From positions 1 to 64,000 of the forward strand of contig JBFFMJ010000005.1 of NCBI GenBank assembly GCA_041554195.1: a DNA stretch of 64,000 nt. Direction: 5' to 3'. How positions within the stretch are numbered: position 1 is the first letter of the stretch; every line of letters begins with the position of its first letter. Below, piece after piece: positions 34,901 through 43,545 of the stretch. Position numbers and translations under genes: made by a program. A model generated the notes under the pieces. That model did no database searches, was not told where the DNA came from, and saw nothing but the letters and a program-made list of their open reading frames with translations. This DNA comes from JAPHSX01 sp041554195 (GTDB lineage Bacteria > Pseudomonadota > Gammaproteobacteria > Thiohalomonadales > Thiohalomonadaceae).

Positions 34901-36319
34901 CTAGTGGCGTGGGCCGAAGAAGGCGCTTTCATAGTTTACAAAGTCTTCCGGGTTGTTCACGTTCTGCACCGTAAAGGTGAGAGGTACGCGACTCTCGGTA
35001 AGGTTTTCGTTAGGCACCTTGACGAACATAATACGTGAGGTCATCTTGCCTGATTTCAGCGTAAGGATCTTTTCCGCGTCGACCAGTTGCAGACCTTCAG
35101 GCCCCTTTGCAGTGACTTGCACCTCTACCGCACTATCGAGTTTGTTGAGGATCTTGAGATCGAACTTGTTCTGAACCATGCCGTCACTCATCTGCACGAA
35201 CAGCGGTGAACGTGAGTGAATAACCTTTAGCTCCAATGAACCGAGGTGGGTCAGTCCGTAGAGGATGCCGCCAACCGCGAGGGTCAGGATCGCCAGGTAG
35301 ACCAGTATGCGCGGGCGTTTGAACAGCGGGATGTGTGGCGTACCCTGCAGCGCATCGAGTGAGGTGTAACGGATCAGGCCGCGCGGCTTGTTGATTTTAT
35401 CCATGATGGTGTCACAGGCATCCAGGCAGAGACCGCAGGTTATACAGCCCTCCTGTTGACCCTCACGGATATCGATGCCGGTAGGACAGACCGCGATGCA
35501 CTGATTGCACTCAATGCAGTCACCCTTGCCCTCCTGGGTCTCATTTTTCTTTATCCGCGCACGGGGCTCACCGCGGTTATAGTCATAGGCCGGAACAATG
35601 GTCTCGGCATCCATCATGACGCCCTGAATTCGGGCGTAGGGGCAGAGCCAGAAGCAGACCTGCTCGCGCATAATGCCGCCAAAAAGATAGGTTCCCAAGG
35701 CGAAGATAATAACTGCGCCCCAGGCGAAGGGACCGACATTGAGAGTGAGGTAGTTGTGCCACATCTCGTAGGCATCGGCGAACCACAGGGTAAAGCTGAT
35801 ACCGGTAAGGATGCCTATAGCGCCCCAGATAATGTGCTTAACGCCCTTGATGGCAATCTTTTTTCCATCCCAGGGGGCCTTATCCAGTTTATGCCGTTGT
35901 GCCGGGTTGCCCTCAAGCTTCTCTTCAATAAGGGTAAATACATCGGTCCATACCGTCTGAAAGCAGAAGTAGCCGCAGAATACGCGCCCTGCTACCGAGG
36001 TGACGACTGCCAACAGGATGGCGAAAAACAGTAATACTAATGAAAGCATCCACACATCCTGAGGGAGGATGGTGATATCGAAGATCTGAAATTTGCGGTT
36101 GGGGATGTCGAGAAGAATGGCCTGGCGATCACCCCAGCGCAGGTACGGGCCGAGAAAGAAAACCAGCCAGACCGAGGCGGCGAGCCACTTGAGCTTGCGG
36201 AATGTGCCAGGCATACGCTTTGCGTGAATGGTGACATCGCCGGTGTTGATGTGCCAATGCCCCTGCTCTTCGTAGAGATCATCGACGGACTGTTGGCCGT
36301 TTTCAGTTGTCTCGTTCAC
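34901..36319 (-). CDS. ccoG: cbb3 oxidase accessory protein CcoG (RdxA/FixG)
   Basis: A 472-residue membrane iron-sulfur protein with five helices. Two 4Fe-4S motifs, CIECNQCIAVCPTGIDI and CITCGLCLDACDTIMDK, lie near residue 265-305. A C-terminal Ig-like domain follows. CcoG has been shown in other bacteria to reduce Cu2+ to Cu+ for oxidase assembly. It is the first gene of the maturation set and is separated from the structural genes by a terminator, so it probably has its own promoter in 36320-36474. Confidence 0.93.
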   Translation of the reverse strand: MNETTENGQQSVDDLYEEQGHWHINTGDVTIHAKRMPGTFRKLKWLAASVWLVFFLGPYLRWGDRQAILLDIPNRKFQIFDITILPQDVWMLSLVLLFFAILLAVVTSVAGRVFCGYFCFQTVWTDVFTLIEEKLEGNPAQRHKLDKAPWDGKKIAIKGVKHIIWGAIGILTGISFTLWFADAYEMWHNYLTLNVGPFAWGAVIIFALGTYLFGGIMREQVCFWLCPYARIQGVMMDAETIVPAYDYNRGEPRARIKKNETQEGKGDCIECNQCIAVCPTGIDIREGQQEGCITCGLCLDACDTIMDKINKPRGLIRYTSLDALQGTPHIPLFKRPRILVYLAILTLAVGGILYGLTHLGSLELKVIHSRSPLFVQMSDGMVQNKFDLKILNKLDSAVEVQVTAKGPEGLQLVDAEKILTLKSGKMTSRIMFVKVPNENLTESRVPLTFTVQNVNNPEDFVNYESAFFGPRH

Positions 36320-36473
36320 ATCTGGCTCCTAGTACAAGTGTTTACATATTGTGGAATAAGAAAACTAGTGAAAAAACCTCCGGGCCTTTTCAGTAATTTA
36401 CTCTTACGGGGAAATCCTTCTCAGTGCTGTTTTATATTAGGAATAATGCCAGGCAGGAATATTAGCATAATCT

Positions 36474-36503
36474 AATAAAAAGAGGGGGATAGAAATCCCC
36501 CTC
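36474..36503 (-). terminator. Intrinsic terminator of the ccoNOQP operon
   Basis: On the minus strand a perfect 9-pair stem (GAGGGGGAT / ATCCCCCTC with TTCT loop) is followed by TTTTTATT. It lies 38 bases after the 37-residue ORF and before ccoG, so it ends the structural operon. A weaker second hairpin (AACCCCAAT / ATTGGGATT) sits directly upstream. Confidence 0.85.
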
Positions 36504-36541
36504 GATTCATAATCCCAATGAGATTATTGGGGTTATATTAC

Positions 36542-36655
36542 TCAGTCCTCAGAGTGAGTTGTGTTCATCAACTTTAGTATGCGAATACCGAGTACAATCA
36601 CAACTACGATGGCACCTACAACGGACAGAATGGAACCTATTACTACTGCGTCCAT
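36542..36655 (-). CDS. 37-residue single-helix membrane protein in the cco operon
   Basis: ATG 36655 with GAGGG eight bases upstream opens a 37-codon frame (MDAVVIGSILSVVGAIVVVI, then VLGIRILKLMNTTHSED). One transmembrane helix fills residues 3-24, followed by a basic then acidic tail. It lies 62 bases after ccoP and before the operon terminator. Size and position recall CcoM, the tiny extra cbb3 subunit of Pseudomonas stutzeri, although the sequences do not look alike. A role in stability or assembly of the oxidase is inference. Confidence 0.65.
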   Translation of the reverse strand: MDAVVIGSILSVVGAIVVVIVLGIRILKLMNTTHSED

Positions 36656-36717
36656 AATTTATCCCTCTTGATTATGGGCCGCCCAGACAGCAGACGGCCT
36701 TAACAGGTTAATGAGGC

Positions 36718-37557
36718 TTAATTACCGCCGCCCAGTTTGTGGACGTATACAGCCAGTTTCTTGATTTCGGTATCGCTAAGCTTACCGCCACCAAACTTGG
36801 GCATCACCGCGTTACGGGTCTGTGCGTCGGCAGGGAAGTTAACACCATGAGTAATGGTGTGCTTCACGCTTTCACGTTGATCCGCGGCGGCAAAACGCCA
36901 GATGGTATCGGTCAGGTTAGCAGCACCGAGAGCCTGCATACCTTTACCGTCGGCACCGTGGCAGGCAAAGCAGCCCTTGGCACTGAACAGCGGCTCAGCA
37001 CCGGGGTTACCGGCGATAATGGCATCGGCCAGTTTGTCCAGCTCGGCGGCATCCATGGTGTGTGCCGGCATGCTGCCGTTACGACCATTGATGATGCTCT
37101 GCTCGATAGCCTGAATGCTGCCACCGTAAAGCCAGTCGTTGTCGGCCAGTACCGGGAAGCCCTGGTTGCCCGAACCCTCAGCACCGTGACAGGCGGCACA
37201 GTTGTCGCCGAACAGTACCTTGGCTGAACGCTGTACATAGGTAGAGAGCTCATCGTCGGCCAGGATGGCAGCGGCAGACATGCCAGGCAGCTTATCTTCG
37301 TACTGAGCACGCTGGCCCTGAATGGCAGCCATGTCCTCTTTATACTCGTTGATAGCAGTCCAGCCAGCGACACCCTTGGTGTGGCTATTAACCAGCGGGA
37401 TAGCTGGATACCAGATGATATAGAAGACAACAATGGCAAGACTGGCGTAGAAACCGAGCATCCACCACTTGGGCGGCTGGTTGGTCAGCTCGCGCAGATT
37501 GTCGTCCCACACGTGTCCGGTATCCGGAGCACTATACGGATTGCTTTTTTCACTCAT
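36718..37557 (-). CDS. ccoP: cbb3 oxidase dihaem subunit CcoP
   Basis: A 279-residue subunit with one N-terminal helix (WWMLGFYASLAIVVFYIIWY) and two cytochrome c domains with CAACH near residue 120 and CFACH near 199. Met ligand candidates are GSMPAH and AVMPKFGG. It receives electrons from soluble cytochrome c and passes them to CcoO. Its start overlaps the ccoQ stop (ATGA). Only one helix is seen, which is the short form. Confidence 0.95.
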   Translation of the reverse strand: MSEKSNPYSAPDTGHVWDDNLRELTNQPPKWWMLGFYASLAIVVFYIIWYPAIPLVNSHTKGVAGWTAINEYKEDMAAIQGQRAQYEDKLPGMSAAAILADDELSTYVQRSAKVLFGDNCAACHGAEGSGNQGFPVLADNDWLYGGSIQAIEQSIINGRNGSMPAHTMDAAELDKLADAIIAGNPGAEPLFSAKGCFACHGADGKGMQALGAANLTDTIWRFAAADQRESVKHTITHGVNFPADAQTRNAVMPKFGGGKLSDTEIKKLAVYVHKLGGGN

Positions 37558-37763
37558 TTTCTGTTCTCCGTTTCGATCATATCGTCGTCATCAAATGGCA
37601 GATGACGTTGCGACTCGAGTTTTTCTTTGTTCTTCGGATGGAATGCATACACGTAGGCCCACACCATCAGGCAGAAGATGCCCACCGTGACGATGGTGCC
37701 AATCCAATCGGACAGCGTCATCGCCGCCCAATCGGTTTGGATGTATTCCTGCAGGCTACCCAT
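37554..37763 (-). CDS. ccoQ: cbb3 oxidase small subunit CcoQ
   Basis: A 69-residue protein with one helix (IGTIVTVGIFCLMVWAYVYA) and the typical tail FHPKNKEKLESQRHLPFDDD. CcoQ stabilises the assembled oxidase. It starts on the last base of the ccoO stop and overlaps ccoP. Confidence 0.93.
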   Translation of the reverse strand: MGSLQEYIQTDWAAMTLSDWIGTIVTVGIFCLMVWAYVYAFHPKNKEKLESQRHLPFDDDDMIETENRK

Positions 37764-38488
37764 TACTTGCGGTAATCCTTATCTTCGAACTTAACCATGG
37801 TGCCCAGCACTTGCAGGTAGGCAACAACGGCATCCAACTCGGTAGCGCCAGCTGTACCACCCTTTGCAACAGGCTCTCCGGCCGTAGCAAAGTCATCTTC
37901 GGTGTAAGGCACGCCGACCATCTTCATTGCACGCATCACTTTGGAGACGTGAGCGCCGTTAATGGTGGCATTCTCAAGCCAGGGGTAGTTGGGCATGACG
38001 GACTCGGGTACCACTGAACGCGGGGCGATCAGGTGGCGTTTGTGCCAGTCGTCAGAGTACTTGGCACCAACACGGGCCAGGTCCGGACCGGTACGCTTGG
38101 AACCCCACTGGAAGGGGTGGTCGTACATCGACTCCGAAGCAAGGCTGTAGTGGCCATAGCGCTCTTTCTCATCACGGAACGGACGAATCATCTGTGAGTG
38201 GCAGAGGTAGCAGCCTTCACGGATGTAAACTTCACGACCCGCCAGTTCCAGCGCGGTGTAAGGACGAACGCCTTCACCGGCCTTCCACTCAGTCAGGGCC
38301 TGACCGGCCTGACGGTCCCATACGATCTCGGGATGCTGGTTGTGCTCCATGGTTTCATCGAGATAGAACAGTGGAATAATTTCCACTGCACCCGGGATAG
38401 CCACCAGGATGGCGAGCATGAAAATCATCAGGAAGACATTACGCTCTGTCTTGTCCTGAAGCTTGGTTGAATGTATTTGATCAGCCAT
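37763..38488 (-). CDS. ccoO: cbb3 oxidase monohaem subunit CcoO
   Basis: A 241-residue subunit with an N-terminal helix (FLMIFMLAILVAIPGAVEII), the haem motif CYLCH in REGCYLCHSQMIRPFRDE near residue 92, and a Met ligand in SVMPNYPW. It passes electrons from CcoP to the CcoN active site. It is 23 bases downstream of ccoN. Confidence 0.95.
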   Translation of the reverse strand: MADQIHSTKLQDKTERNVFLMIFMLAILVAIPGAVEIIPLFYLDETMEHNQHPEIVWDRQAGQALTEWKAGEGVRPYTALELAGREVYIREGCYLCHSQMIRPFRDEKERYGHYSLASESMYDHPFQWGSKRTGPDLARVGAKYSDDWHKRHLIAPRSVVPESVMPNYPWLENATINGAHVSKVMRAMKMVGVPYTEDDFATAGEPVAKGGTAGATELDAVVAYLQVLGTMVKFEDKDYRK

Positions 38489-38511
38489 TGTTATTAATCC
38501 TCCTTATCGGC

Positions 38512-39930
38512 TTAAGCGGCAGCGGTAGCAGAGCTACGCTGGGCAGAGGCCTGACGGATGGTCATCACTACGTTGAACAGCATGATTGCGCCACCCAACC
38601 AGTAGATCATGCCGCCGATGGCGCGCATGGCGTAGTAGGGATGCATTGCAGCAACGGACTCAGCGAAGGTGTAAGTCAGGGTGCCGAACTCATCGTAGTC
38701 ACGCCACATCAGGCCCTGCATGATGCCGGATACCCACATCGCGGTGATGTAGACCACAGTACCGATGGTAGCGAGCCAGAAGTGGGTGTTAACCAGGCTG
38801 GCAGAGTACATCTTGGTATCCCAAAGTTTCTCAACCATGTGGTACAGCGCACCGGCAGCAACCATCGCAACCCAACCCAGAGCACCAGCGTGTACATGAC
38901 CTACGGTCCAGTCGGTGTAGTGAGAGAGGGCGTTAACGGTCTTCGCTGACATGACCGGACCTTCGAAGGTGGACATGGCGTAGAAGGCCAGAGACATGAT
39001 GAGGAAGCGCAGGATGTAGTCATTACGCAGCTTATCCCAGGCACCGGAGAGGGTCATCATACCGTTGATAGCACCACCCCATGAAGGAATGATCATCGCC
39101 AGAGATACCGCGGCACCAAGTGAACCGGTCCAGTCAGGCAGTGCGGTGTACTGCAGGTGGTGAGCACCCAGCCATACATAACCGAACATCAGGGCCCAGA
39201 AGTGGATAACGGACAGGCGGTAAGAGAAGATCGGGCGGTTAGCCTGCTTCGGCACGAAGTAGTACATGATACCGAGGAAGCCAGCAGTCAGGTAGAAACC
39301 TACTGCGTTGTGTCCCCACCACCACTGAATCATCGCATCCTGTACCCCGGAGAAGATGGAGTAGGATTTGAACAGGGTGACCGGAATCGCCAGAGAGTTA
39401 ACCACGTGCAGGTAGGTGATCATTACCATCATGCCCATGAAGAACCAGTTAGACACATAGATGTGGCTGGTCTTACGGGTGGCAACGGTCATTACGAAGT
39501 TCACGGTGTAGGCAACCCAGACCAGAGCAATGGCGATATCGATCGGCCACTCCAGCTCGGCATACTCCTTACCGGAGGTGAGACCCAGTGGCAGGGTGAT
39601 AACCGCCGAGACGATGATCAGGTTCCAGCCCCAGAAAACGAACCATGCCAGCTTGTCGCTCCACAGACGGACACCGCAGGTGCGCTGTACCGAGTAGAAG
39701 GCGGTAGCCATGAGTACACAACCACCGAAGGCAAAGATTACGGCGTTGGTGTGCAGGGGACGCAGACGACCGAAGGTGAGTTCGGCCAGGTCGAAGTTAA
39801 GAACGGGCCAGGCCAGTTCCGATGCAATGTAGACACCGACCAGGGTGCCTACGACCAGATAAACGACAGACATAACGGTGAACCACCGTACGACGTCGAA
39901 ATTGTATTTCTCTACTTGTGTCGTTGCCAC
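38512..39930 (-). CDS. ccoN: cbb3 oxidase catalytic subunit CcoN
   Basis: A 472-residue haem-copper oxidase subunit with about 12 helices. It holds the low-spin haem ligands (PLHTNAVIFAFGG and the later HVHAG region), CuB histidine in WWWGHNAVGF with the following GAHHLQYTALPDW, and the cbb3-specific Tyr in the helix after it. It reduces O2 to water with high affinity and pumps protons. GTG 39930 follows AGGAG with seven-base spacing. It opens the ccoNOQP operon under probable Fnr control. Confidence 0.95.
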   Translation of the reverse strand: MATTQVEKYNFDVVRWFTVMSVVYLVVGTLVGVYIASELAWPVLNFDLAELTFGRLRPLHTNAVIFAFGGCVLMATAFYSVQRTCGVRLWSDKLAWFVFWGWNLIIVSAVITLPLGLTSGKEYAELEWPIDIAIALVWVAYTVNFVMTVATRKTSHIYVSNWFFMGMMVMITYLHVVNSLAIPVTLFKSYSIFSGVQDAMIQWWWGHNAVGFYLTAGFLGIMYYFVPKQANRPIFSYRLSVIHFWALMFGYVWLGAHHLQYTALPDWTGSLGAAVSLAMIIPSWGGAINGMMTLSGAWDKLRNDYILRFLIMSLAFYAMSTFEGPVMSAKTVNALSHYTDWTVGHVHAGALGWVAMVAAGALYHMVEKLWDTKMYSASLVNTHFWLATIGTVVYITAMWVSGIMQGLMWRDYDEFGTLTYTFAESVAAMHPYYAMRAIGGMIYWLGGAIMLFNVVMTIRQASAQRSSATAAA

Positions 39931-40176
39931 GAGTAGTCTCCTTTTGTTGTTACAAAATTGTTATTGCAGTAATTGCCCAAGGGCCGTCTACGTCCGCTAT
40001 ATGCGGAGCAGCAGCTTCATTGAGCATGAGGTACAAACCTGGATTGCCGGTTGGTATAACGGGTTTCTCCGGATTTGTAACCTCCCCTCGATAAAGATGC
40101 TGTCATCCCGATTGGCACTGCACAAACGGCTGCAATGCCTCCCAAAACATTTAATTACCTAGATCAAGCAGGGGGA

Positions 40177-40341
40177 TTAGGTGAACGTACGACGAAACAG
40201 CCATTTTTCATGCTGTCCGCTGGCGGGTGCTGGTTTATTTTTAATAAAAGTTATAGAAAAGACCCATAACCCTATAAAAATAGTGAAGTATTTTTTTTCG
40301 CTAGCACCAGCCCGACGATTAGAAAACCCCCAAGTCTTCAA
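40177..40341 (-). CDS. Speculative 54-residue single-helix ORF in the ccoN leader
   Basis: From TTG 40341 a frame runs 54 codons to TAA. It has a basic start (KTWGFSNRRAGASEKK), one hydrophobic helix (YFTIFIGLWVFSITFI) and a polar tail ending LFRRTFT. No Shine-Dalgarno sequence is visible, no ATG is in frame, and the frame stays open upstream of the TTG. It may be a decayed gene or chance. Confidence 0.2.
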   Translation of the reverse strand: MKTWGFSNRRAGASEKKYFTIFIGLWVFSITFIKNKPAPASGQHEKWLFRRTFT

Positions 40342-40383
40342 CGCAGGCGAATGAATGTTAGACGAAAAGACGATACCAGAACA

Positions 40384-40397
40384 TTGATTTTTGTCAA
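40384..40397 (-). promoter_or_regulatory. FNR/ANR box
   Basis: TTGAT-TTTT-GTCAA matches the TTGAT-N4-ATCAA consensus at nine of ten positions. On the minus strand a TAACAT -10 lies at 40360-40355, placing the box near -41.5, the standard activating position. It points towards ccoN and lies just downstream of fnr. Confidence 0.75.
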
Positions 40398-40472
40398 TTA
40401 ACGGGTCATTTCACACAGAAATCGCAAGAGAGTGTTGCCGCTGCCGTAAAGGGATACCTTTTAATAGTGTGT

Positions 40473-41234
40473 TCAATCAATGCCTCGGCCTTTACCGCCC
40501 TTGTTGTTGGCGATGAGCCGCAGCTGTGGCAGATCCTGTATGCAGATGTGTTTGCGCTGGACGATGAGGACTCCCTCTTCCTGAAATCGACTGAAGAGGC
40601 GGCTCACCGTCTCGACGGCCAGCCCCAGGTAGTTGCCTATATCGTTACGGGACATACTGAGGTAGAAGTCGGTGGGAGAGAAGCCGCGGCGCTGGTAGCG
40701 CTCCGAGAGGCTTAACAGCAGTGCCGCCAGCCGCTCCTCAGCACTCTTTTTTCCCAGCAGCATCAGCAGCGACTGGTCGTGCAGGATCTCCTTGCTCATT
40801 ATCGTAAGCAATTGGTGCTGCAGGCTGGGCAGATGGGTGCTTAGCTCCTCCAACCTGTCAAAGGGGATCTCGCAGATACTGGTGGTCTCCAGTGCCTTGG
40901 CGGCGCAGGGGTGGTGCTTAAGGTGGATCGCATCCAGCCCCAGCAGCTCGCCGGGCAGGTGGAATCCGGTGACCTGTTCGTGACCATCTTCGGTCGGGGT
41001 ATAGGTACGGATGGAACCTGAGCGTACCGCGTAGATCGCCTGAAAGGGGGAGCCGACGTGAAACAGGTGCTCACCGCGTTTGATCGGACGCCGCCGCTTG
41101 ATGATGTTGTCGAGTTCCTCCAGTTCGCGGGCATCTATGCCGACCGGCAGGCAGAGCTGGAATAGATTGCAGTCCTTGCAGGCAACCTTTGCCTGATCAA
41201 GTTTGATCACAGTGTTGTTTGCAGGATGTGCCAT
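40473..41234 (-). CDS. fnr: Oxygen-sensing Fnr/Anr-type regulator
   Basis: A 253-residue CRP/FNR-family regulator. Cysteines at 19, 22 and 28 (CKDCNLFQLC) and Cys110 (HHPCAAKA) give the four ligands of an oxygen-labile 4Fe-4S cluster. The C-terminal recognition helix LGLAVETVSRLFSRFQ keeps the E-x-x-S-R residues that read TTGAT half-sites. Under low oxygen it should dimerise and activate ccoNOQP through the box at 40384. ATG 41234 is chosen because it gives the family's N-terminus; upstream codons lack support. Confidence 0.93.
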   Translation of the reverse strand: MAHPANNTVIKLDQAKVACKDCNLFQLCLPVGIDARELEELDNIIKRRRPIKRGEHLFHVGSPFQAIYAVRSGSIRTYTPTEDGHEQVTGFHLPGELLGLDAIHLKHHPCAAKALETTSICEIPFDRLEELSTHLPSLQHQLLTIMSKEILHDQSLLMLLGKKSAEERLAALLLSLSERYQRRGFSPTDFYLSMSRNDIGNYLGLAVETVSRLFSRFQEEGVLIVQRKHICIQDLPQLRLIANNKGGKGRGID

Positions 41235-41405
41235 GGTGCGATTTCTACCCTTAATAGGGGAAGGACAAGGGCAAATCCTCCAACAAATTAACCTCACTTG
41301 CAATAAGGGGGTGAGGTTCCGTGCTTTGGTGTGTTTAAACGGCAGAGAGTTAGGGGTATGCTATGTCACCTTATTCACTATCCACATAACAGCTGAGAGG
41401 CCCCC

Positions 41406-41999
41406 ATGGCTGCACGCAAGGCCACGGTAAAACGCGACACCCTGGAGACCCAGATCGAGGTCACTGTTGACCTTGATGGCAGCGGTCAGGGTAAATTTGA
41501 TACCGGTGTTCCCTTTCTGGAGCACATGCTTGATCAGGTGGCCCGCCACGGTCTGGTCGATCTTAACGTCAAGGCGCAGGGCGATCTGCATATCGATGCC
41601 CACCACACGGTGGAGGATATCGGTATTACCCTCGGTCAGGCCTTCGCCCAGGCGGTGGGGGATAAAAAGGGGATTCGTCGCTATGGCCACGCCTATGTGC
41701 CGCTGGACGAGTCACTCTCCCGCGTGGTGATCGACTTCTCCGGTCGTCCCGGCCTGGAGTACCATGTCGACTATCCGCGTGCGCGCATTGGCGAGTTTGA
41801 TGTGGACTTGTTGCAGGAGTTCTTCCAGGGCTTTATAAACCATGCCCAGGTGAGCCTACATATCGACAATCTGCGTGGCAAGAATGCCCACCACATTGCC
41901 GAGACCATCTTTAAGGCCTTTGGCCGGGCGATGCGTGAGGCGCTGAGCGCCGATGAGCGGATGCAGGGGATGATGCCCTCCACCAAGGGCACCCTGTAG
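41406..41999 (+). CDS. hisB: Imidazoleglycerol-phosphate dehydratase
   Basis: A 197-residue monofunctional HisB (no phosphatase domain). Its two Mn-binding repeats contain HHTVEDIGI and HHIAETIF, plus PFLEHMLDQVARHG. It performs the sixth step of histidine synthesis. It is the first gene of the his-tat run in the window; hisG, hisD and hisC are elsewhere. Confidence 0.96.
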   Translation: MAARKATVKRDTLETQIEVTVDLDGSGQGKFDTGVPFLEHMLDQVARHGLVDLNVKAQGDLHIDAHHTVEDIGITLGQAFAQAVGDKKGIRRYGHAYVPLDESLSRVVIDFSGRPGLEYHVDYPRARIGEFDVDLLQEFFQGFINHAQVSLHIDNLRGKNAHHIAETIFKAFGRAMREALSADERMQGMMPSTKGTL

Positions 42000-42044
42000 C
42001 CCCGCCAACCTAATTTGTCTGAAATACCTTCTAGAGAGTTCATC

Positions 42045-42695
42045 ATGAGTAACAGCGTGGCAGTGATCGACTATGGTATGGGTAACCTCCACTCCGTAGC
42101 CAAGGCCCTGGAACATACCGCCTGTGTCGACGAGGTTATCGTTACCCATGAGCCAGAGCGCATTCTGGCTGCCGATCGGGTGGTGCTGCCCGGTGTCGGC
42201 GCGATCCGCGATTGCATGGCCGAGATCAAGCGGCTCGGTATGGATGAGGTGATCCGCGAAGCGGTAAAGAGCAAGCCCTTCCTCGGCGTCTGCGTTGGTA
42301 TGCAGGCACTGATGGACTCCAGCGAGGAGAACGGTGGCACCGAATGTCTCGGCATCCTGCCCGGCGAGGTGCGCTTTTTCGGCGATAAATTGACCGACCC
42401 GCAGAGCGGGGCCGCGTTAAAGGTGCCGCACATGGGGTGGAATCAGGTGCATCAGGAGATGGCGCACCCGTTGTGGGCTGATATCGAGCAGGATGCCCGC
42501 TTCTACTTTGTACATAGCTATTATGTCAGCCCCGCCGATGCCAGTTATCTGGCGGGCAGCACCCGGCACGGCCTCAGTTTTGCCGCCGCATTGGCGCATG
42601 AGAATATCTTCGCCGCACAGTTCCACCCGGAGAAGAGCCAGCACGTGGGGCTGCAACTTTATGCCAATTTCCTTAAATGGGACGGCAACAGTTAA
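42045..42695 (+). CDS. hisH: Imidazole glycerol phosphate synthase, glutaminase subunit
   Basis: A 216-residue class I glutamine amidotransferase. The nucleophile Cys is in LGVCVGMQ near residue 84, and the His/Glu pair is in AAQFHPEKSQ near the end. It supplies ammonia to HisF. ATG 42045 (MSNSVAVIDYGMGN) is chosen; a longer in-frame start at 42015 overlaps the spacer. Confidence 0.95.
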   Translation: MSNSVAVIDYGMGNLHSVAKALEHTACVDEVIVTHEPERILAADRVVLPGVGAIRDCMAEIKRLGMDEVIREAVKSKPFLGVCVGMQALMDSSEENGGTECLGILPGEVRFFGDKLTDPQSGAALKVPHMGWNQVHQEMAHPLWADIEQDARFYFVHSYYVSPADASYLAGSTRHGLSFAAALAHENIFAAQFHPEKSQHVGLQLYANFLKWDGNS

Positions 42696-42787
42696 TATTG
42701 CACTACGGTATTGCGACGCAACACCGAGAGAATTATTTACCACCGTCGCGTAGCGAAAACCGCGACCGCTCAATGAGGAAGTGAACG

Positions 42788-43543
42788 ATGTTGTTGATCC
42801 CCGCCATTGACCTGAAGGATGGCAAGTGTGTACGTCTTCGCCAGGGCCGCATGGAAGATGAGACCGTCTTCTCTGATGACCCGGTCGCCATGGCCGCACA
42901 GTGGGTGGAGGCCGGTGCGCGTCGCCTGCATCTGGTCGATCTCAATGGTGCCTTCGAGGGTAAGCCGATGAACGGTGATGTGGTACGTGCCATCGCCGAG
43001 GCCTTTCCCGAGCTGCCGATCCAGATCGGTGGTGGCATCCGCGATGAAGAGACAGTGCAGAGCTATCTCGATGCCGGGGTGCAGTATGTGATCATCGGCA
43101 CCAAGGCGGTCAATGCCCCGCACTTTGTCAACGACCTCTGCATGGAGTTTCCCGGCCATATTATCGTGGGTCTTGATGCGAAGGACGGCAAGGTGGCAAT
43201 CGATGGCTGGTCCAAGCTCTCCAAGCATGACGTCATCGACATGGCGAAACATTTTGAAGAGGATGGCGTCGAGGCGATCATCTATACCGATATCGGGCGC
43301 GATGGCATGATGAACGGCGTAAATGTTGAGGCTACGGTGAAACTGGCACAGGCGATCAGCATCCCGGTGATCGCCTCCGGCGGCATCACCAATATGGATG
43401 ATGTGAAGGCACTGTGTGCGGTGGCCGGTGAGGGGATCACCGGGGCGATTACCGGGCGTGCCATCTATGAAGGTACGCTCGATTTTGCAGAGGGTCAGGC
43501 ACTGGCTGACAAGCTCTGCCCCGACGCGCCGATGACGTTCTAA
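42788..43543 (+). CDS. hisA: ProFAR isomerase
   Basis: A 251-residue TIM barrel with the catalytic Asp8 (LIPAIDLKDGKCVRL) and Asp in YTDIGRDGMMNG. It isomerises ProFAR to PRFAR. The 92-base gap after hisH holds two imperfect hairpins (for example GTCGCG/CGCGAC at 42745-42766), perhaps an mRNA processing site. The gene ends two bases before hisF. Confidence 0.95.
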   Translation: MLLIPAIDLKDGKCVRLRQGRMEDETVFSDDPVAMAAQWVEAGARRLHLVDLNGAFEGKPMNGDVVRAIAEAFPELPIQIGGGIRDEETVQSYLDAGVQYVIIGTKAVNAPHFVNDLCMEFPGHIIVGLDAKDGKVAIDGWSKLSKHDVIDMAKHFEEDGVEAIIYTDIGRDGMMNGVNVEATVKLAQAISIPVIASGGITNMDDVKALCAVAGEGITGAITGRAIYEGTLDFAEGQALADKLCPDAPMTF

Positions 43544-43545
43544 CC

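Larger units (their letters stand above)
39931..40472. promoter_or_regulatory. Long fnr-ccoN intergenic/leader region
   Basis: This 541-base interval separates the fnr stop from the ccoN start. It holds the FNR box at 40384 and a matching -10 (TAACAT, minus strand, 40360-40355). If the start point is near 40348, the ccoN leader is over 400 bases long. A second, weaker half-site (TTGATCTAG on the minus strand) occurs at about 40157-40165. A speculative 54-codon frame lies at 40177-40341. Confidence 0.5.

Noticed and set aside
39157..39936. 259-codon open frame antisense to ccoN
   Set aside because: It is polar and low-complexity on the reverse of a certain gene, with no ribosome site.
39878..40162. 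94-codon plus-strand frame crossing the ccoN start
   Set aside because: It overlaps the ribosome site and start of ccoN on the opposite strand and lacks coding features.
40152..40165. Second FNR-like site before ccoN
   Set aside because: One half (TTGAT on the minus strand) is perfect but the other half (GTAAT) matches poorly. It is noted only as a weak half-site.
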